Source of the DNA: an uncultured Prevotellaceae bacterium
GTDB lineage: Bacteria > Bacteroidota > Bacteroidia > Bacteroidales > Muribaculaceae
Length of the DNA stretch: 17,143 nucleotides
Assembly: GCA_900541935.1 (NCBI GenBank)
Contig: UQLZ01000049.1
Coordinates: 1 to 17,143 of the forward strand
Direction of reading: 5' to 3'
This document shows positions 15,187-17,143 of this stretch, in pieces. Within the stretch, counting starts at the first letter, position 1; every line of letters starts with the position of its first letter. A program made the position numbers and the translations under genes. A model generated the notes under the pieces. The model made no database searches. It was not told the DNA's origin and worked only from the letters and a program-made list of their open reading frames with translations.

Positions 15187-15735
15187 CTATTGATGATGAT
15201 TAACAAATACCTTTTCCACGGTTCCGTCTGAATACCTGACTAAATTCAAACCGTACAACGGCTTACTATGCCTTATTCCATCAATTCCATAATAGCCAAT
15301 AATATATTTATTTGCTGAACCACTATCGTTTTTAACACTTTCTATGCCTCCAGAGCCGACGATGCCTGACGACATCAATTGTCCGCTTGAACTATATTCA
15401 ACATTATAATTTCCATACTCATTTTTTGTCAGCACAAAACAATTCGGAACCTTATTCGCTGACACATTAGCATCATCTATAAGGTATTTTACATCAGACC
15501 CGAAAAATCCTATAAATGGTCTCCATAAATCGTCAAGTCCCATTGTATATGACCCCGCTGGCCATTCCCTGATTTCAACAAAATGATTTTTCCATGACAA
15601 ATAATATTCAGGCCTTAAAATAAACTTCTTGCCAGCAGGCAAATCAGGCATAGTGAAAGTCAAGGATACATCGGAACCGTCTCTCTTTATATCAACACCG
15701 TCACCTAAATAATAATAATCCGATCCTGGGACCAA
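15187..15735 (-). CDS. C-terminal part of a C10 protease with T9SS-like sorting tail (3' part of a split gene)
   Basis: This 182-codon frame opens with a TTG at 15735 that is not a convincing start. It overlaps the end of the C10 protease ORF by 31 bp. Adding one A to the A7 run (15737-15743) joins them as VGKKNLVPGSDYYYLGDG, giving one protein of about 589 residues. The first part (about 1-110) is beta-rich with repeated aromatic residues, like the accessory C-terminal domains of Bacteroidota C10 proteases. The last about 35 residues, with GIDGIRHSKPLYGLNLVRYS then DGTVEKVFV, resemble the degenerate T9SS type A C-terminal sorting domains common in Prevotella-like proteins. I treat it as the tail of the protease, not a separate gene. 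Confidence 0.75.
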   Translation of the reverse strand: MVPGSDYYYLGDGVDIKRDGSDVSLTFTMPDLPAGKKFILRPEYYLSWKNHFVEIREWPAGSYTMGLDDLWRPFIGFFGSDVKYLIDDANVSANKVPNCFVLTKNEYGNYNVEYSSSGQLMSSGIVGSGGIESVKNDSGSANKYIIGYYGIDGIRHSKPLYGLNLVRYSDGTVEKVFVNHHQ

Positions 15736-16955
15736 ATTTTTTTCCCTACATACCCTATGTTATAATCTCTGCTGGAGGAGACACCATTACTAACCCAAGG
15801 ATATTCTTCATATAAGAACAACCTTGCTGAAGATTCATAAATAGAGCCAAAGGAAAAGCCCAGTTTGTCTGTATTGATAAATTTCACATCATCTAATGCA
15901 ACAGTCACCAAATCTCCTGCCTTTGGCTGTTCTGGAATCATGCTCACTCCCCCTCTTATAGACATAGATGGTATGTAAAAATTATCATCTGGATTTAGGA
16001 ACCTTTGATCTGTCGTCATTATAGGTTCAATATCCATTCCACCATAACTTATAGCAAAAAAATTGGGTTTGAACCAGCCGTCACAATTTCCTCCCCAACC
16101 CCAATTAATATGCCAGAAACCATTGGAGTCAATTCCGTCCATAACAACAGCATGACTGAAATATACTTCTACATCATATTTAATTTTCAAGACCTGAGGT
16201 CCATTAACATTGTTAAGATAATCAACATAATCTGCATACTCCACATCTATCATCGTATAACCATTATACCATATATTCCATTGTCCTGGAGACTCGTAAT
16301 AAAAAGACACCTTGTTCAACTCATTAGCAATATCAGCCATTAGAGTAGCAACAGCGTCTGCTTCTTGCTCTGTATAACAGCCTTCATCGTATCTGTCTTT
16401 CATTAAATTCCACTGAAACTTGTTACTAACGCTTTGAGATGGTCTTTTATAATAATTAAACAGTTGGGCAACTGCAACCGTGCTACAACCCGCAGGAAAA
16501 TTAAGCCCTGTCTCTATGTTTTTAGGACAGAACTTGTTAAAAGGATAGCCTTGAGCCCACTGCGTTGTCAGGTAAGGTCCTTTCACAGGCACGCCAATTG
16601 AAGAAACGTTCGTTGGAACGGATTTATTTATTTTGTTCGTTTCTGAAAAAATTCTTAAAATTGTCTCCTGCTTGTCTCCAAGTTCAAAATGCCCGGAATT
16701 GCTATAACCAACAACTTCAGAAAGGCCTGATTCTGAATTGATAATGACAAAGCCTCCTCCGTCTCTGTTAAAGACATTAATGCCTGTACCAGGAACGACA
16801 AATTGGTCTATCGCTTCAAATTTGACAACACCTTCCTTTCCAACTTTTTCAGACTCATTAAAAAATCGAACAGCAACACCTTTTAAATCACTGCCCACTG
16901 AACTTAACCAGATAGTAGTAATAAGAACAAATAATAAATAATAACGCTTATTCAT
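15705..16955 (-). CDS. C10 family cysteine protease (streptopain-like), frame broken before its C-terminal domain
   Basis: This secreted papain-fold protease is related to streptococcal SpeB and Porphyromonas/Bacteroides C10 enzymes. Residues 1-20 look like a signal peptide. Residues about 25-100 form the C10 propeptide, including GGGFVIINSESGLSEVVGYS. The mature domain begins near 124; TTQWAQGYPFNKFCP (130-144) is the SpeB-like substrate-entry segment. The catalytic Cys157 lies in PAGCSTVAVAQLFNYY, and the catalytic His268 in FSHAVVMDGID precedes HINWGWGG (282-289). The region between Cys and His is somewhat short. After residue 406 the frame leaves the homologous path at an A7 run and ends ten codons later in IIII; the continuation is in the frame of 15187-15735. 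A TATTTTTG promoter box lies about 37 bp upstream. Confidence 0.9.
   Translation of the reverse strand: MNKRYYLLFVLITTIWLSSVGSDLKGVAVRFFNESEKVGKEGVVKFEAIDQFVVPGTGINVFNRDGGGFVIINSESGLSEVVGYSNSGHFELGDKQETILRIFSETNKINKSVPTNVSSIGVPVKGPYLTTQWAQGYPFNKFCPKNIETGLNFPAGCSTVAVAQLFNYYKRPSQSVSNKFQWNLMKDRYDEGCYTEQEADAVATLMADIANELNKVSFYYESPGQWNIWYNGYTMIDVEYADYVDYLNNVNGPQVLKIKYDVEVYFSHAVVMDGIDSNGFWHINWGWGGNCDGWFKPNFFAISYGGMDIEPIMTTDQRFLNPDDNFYIPSMSIRGGVSMIPEQPKAGDLVTVALDDVKFINTDKLGFSFGSIYESSARLFLYEEYPWVSNGVSSSRDYNIGYVGKKIWSQDRIIII
15737..15743 (-). other. A7 run at the C10 protease frame break
   Basis: The minus strand reads GGG AAA AAA ATT TGG in the protease frame. An eighth A, or a -1 slip with lysyl-tRNA in the P site, restores the downstream frame. 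This is a typical site for homopolymer sequencing loss, real frameshift mutation, or polymerase/ribosome slippage. Confidence 0.75.
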
Positions 16956-16991
16956 AATATTGAAATTTTAGTCATTAATAGATATCTGATA

Positions 16992-16999
16992 CAAAAATA
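16992..16999 (-). promoter_or_regulatory. -7 promoter box of the C10 protease gene
   Basis: The minus strand reads TATTTTTG, matching TAnnTTTG, about 37 bp before the ATG at 16955. The region is very AT-rich, so a chance match is possible. Confidence 0.45.
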
Positions 17000-17040
17000 A
17001 TAAAAAAGTAAAAATATATTATTAATATCACAAAAAATAA

Positions 17041-17074
17041 AAAGCCGGCTGCATTTTACTATGTAGCCGGCTTT
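17041..17074 (-). terminator. Terminator for a minus-strand transcript entering from the right
   Basis: A 10-bp stem (AAAGCCGGCT at 17041-17050 with AGCCGGCTTT at 17065-17074) is extendable by a G-T and a C-G pair. On the minus strand it is followed by TTTTTATTTTTT. It lies upstream of the C10 protease promoter, so it must end transcription of something beyond the right edge, or insulate the protease from the element at the boundary. Confidence 0.8.
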
Positions 17075-17090
17075 CTCTATTATGCTTAAT

Positions 17091-17143
17091 ATGTCTAGTC
17101 CTGCCATAGCGTTACACTAAAAAGTAACAGAAAATGAAAGAGA
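17091..17143. repeat. 53-bp inverted repeat, right copy
   Basis: This is the exact reverse complement of 3-55 and runs to the last base of the window, so its outer limit is unknown. In the outward direction it includes ATG AAA GAG at 17134-17142. It begins 16 bp beyond the preceding hairpin terminator. Confidence 0.85.

Noticed and set aside
3..17143. The whole window as a composite transposon with 53-bp terminal inverted repeats
   Set aside because: The interior is ordinary chromosomal genes with separate promoters and terminators; there is no transposase, integrase or cargo-like module. Repeat-induced sequence ends are simpler.

Overview
The window looks like a chromosomal segment from a low-GC member of the Bacteroidales (Bacteroidota). 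The evidence is the recurrent TAnnTTTG promoter box just upstream of several genes, BACON-type domains, a C10 (streptopain-like) protease with a C-terminal tail resembling a type IX secretion (T9SS) sorting domain, a DPP-IV-type S9 peptidase, and a split-type biotin carboxylase partner (oadA/pycB-like). The genus cannot be fixed from this sequence.

Layout. A 53-bp perfect inverted repeat sits at both extreme ends (3-55 and 17091-17143), probably the same end of a multicopy element facing outward on each side. Left block, minus strand: a zinc-ribbon / Pro-Glu linker / membrane / BACON / DnaJ-like zinc-finger protein that is split into two frames (1291-842 and 884-114), then tRNA-His with a consensus promoter and its own terminator. 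Next, plus strand: a class A penicillin-binding protein (PBP1A), a biotin-containing carboxyltransferase (oadA/pycB-like) and rodA. Each has its own promoter box, and strong terminators follow the first two. Middle block, minus strand: DPP-IV-like peptidase, a six-helix membrane protein with a degenerate Nudix-like C-terminal region, and miaA, apparently one operon. rarA is on the plus strand. The right block, minus strand, holds a C10 protease split in two frames at an A7 run, followed closely by glycerate kinase.

Function. PBP1A and RodA are both septal/lateral wall peptidoglycan polymerases. oadA, glycerate kinase, miaA, rarA and tRNA-His are core metabolism or information processing. DPP-IV and the C10 protease fit a proteolytic, peptide-using lifestyle. 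No toxin-antitoxin system, CRISPR array, phage module or complete transposase is visible. The observations most worth a second look are: (a) the two -1 frame interruptions, one next to a canonical A AAA AAG slippery heptamer and one at an A7 run where the frame decides whether the protease carries its sorting tail; (b) the unusual architecture of the zinc-ribbon/BACON protein; (c) the Nudix-like membrane protein; (d) the inverted repeats bounding the segment; (e) the rarA terminator embedded in the coding end of glycerate kinase.
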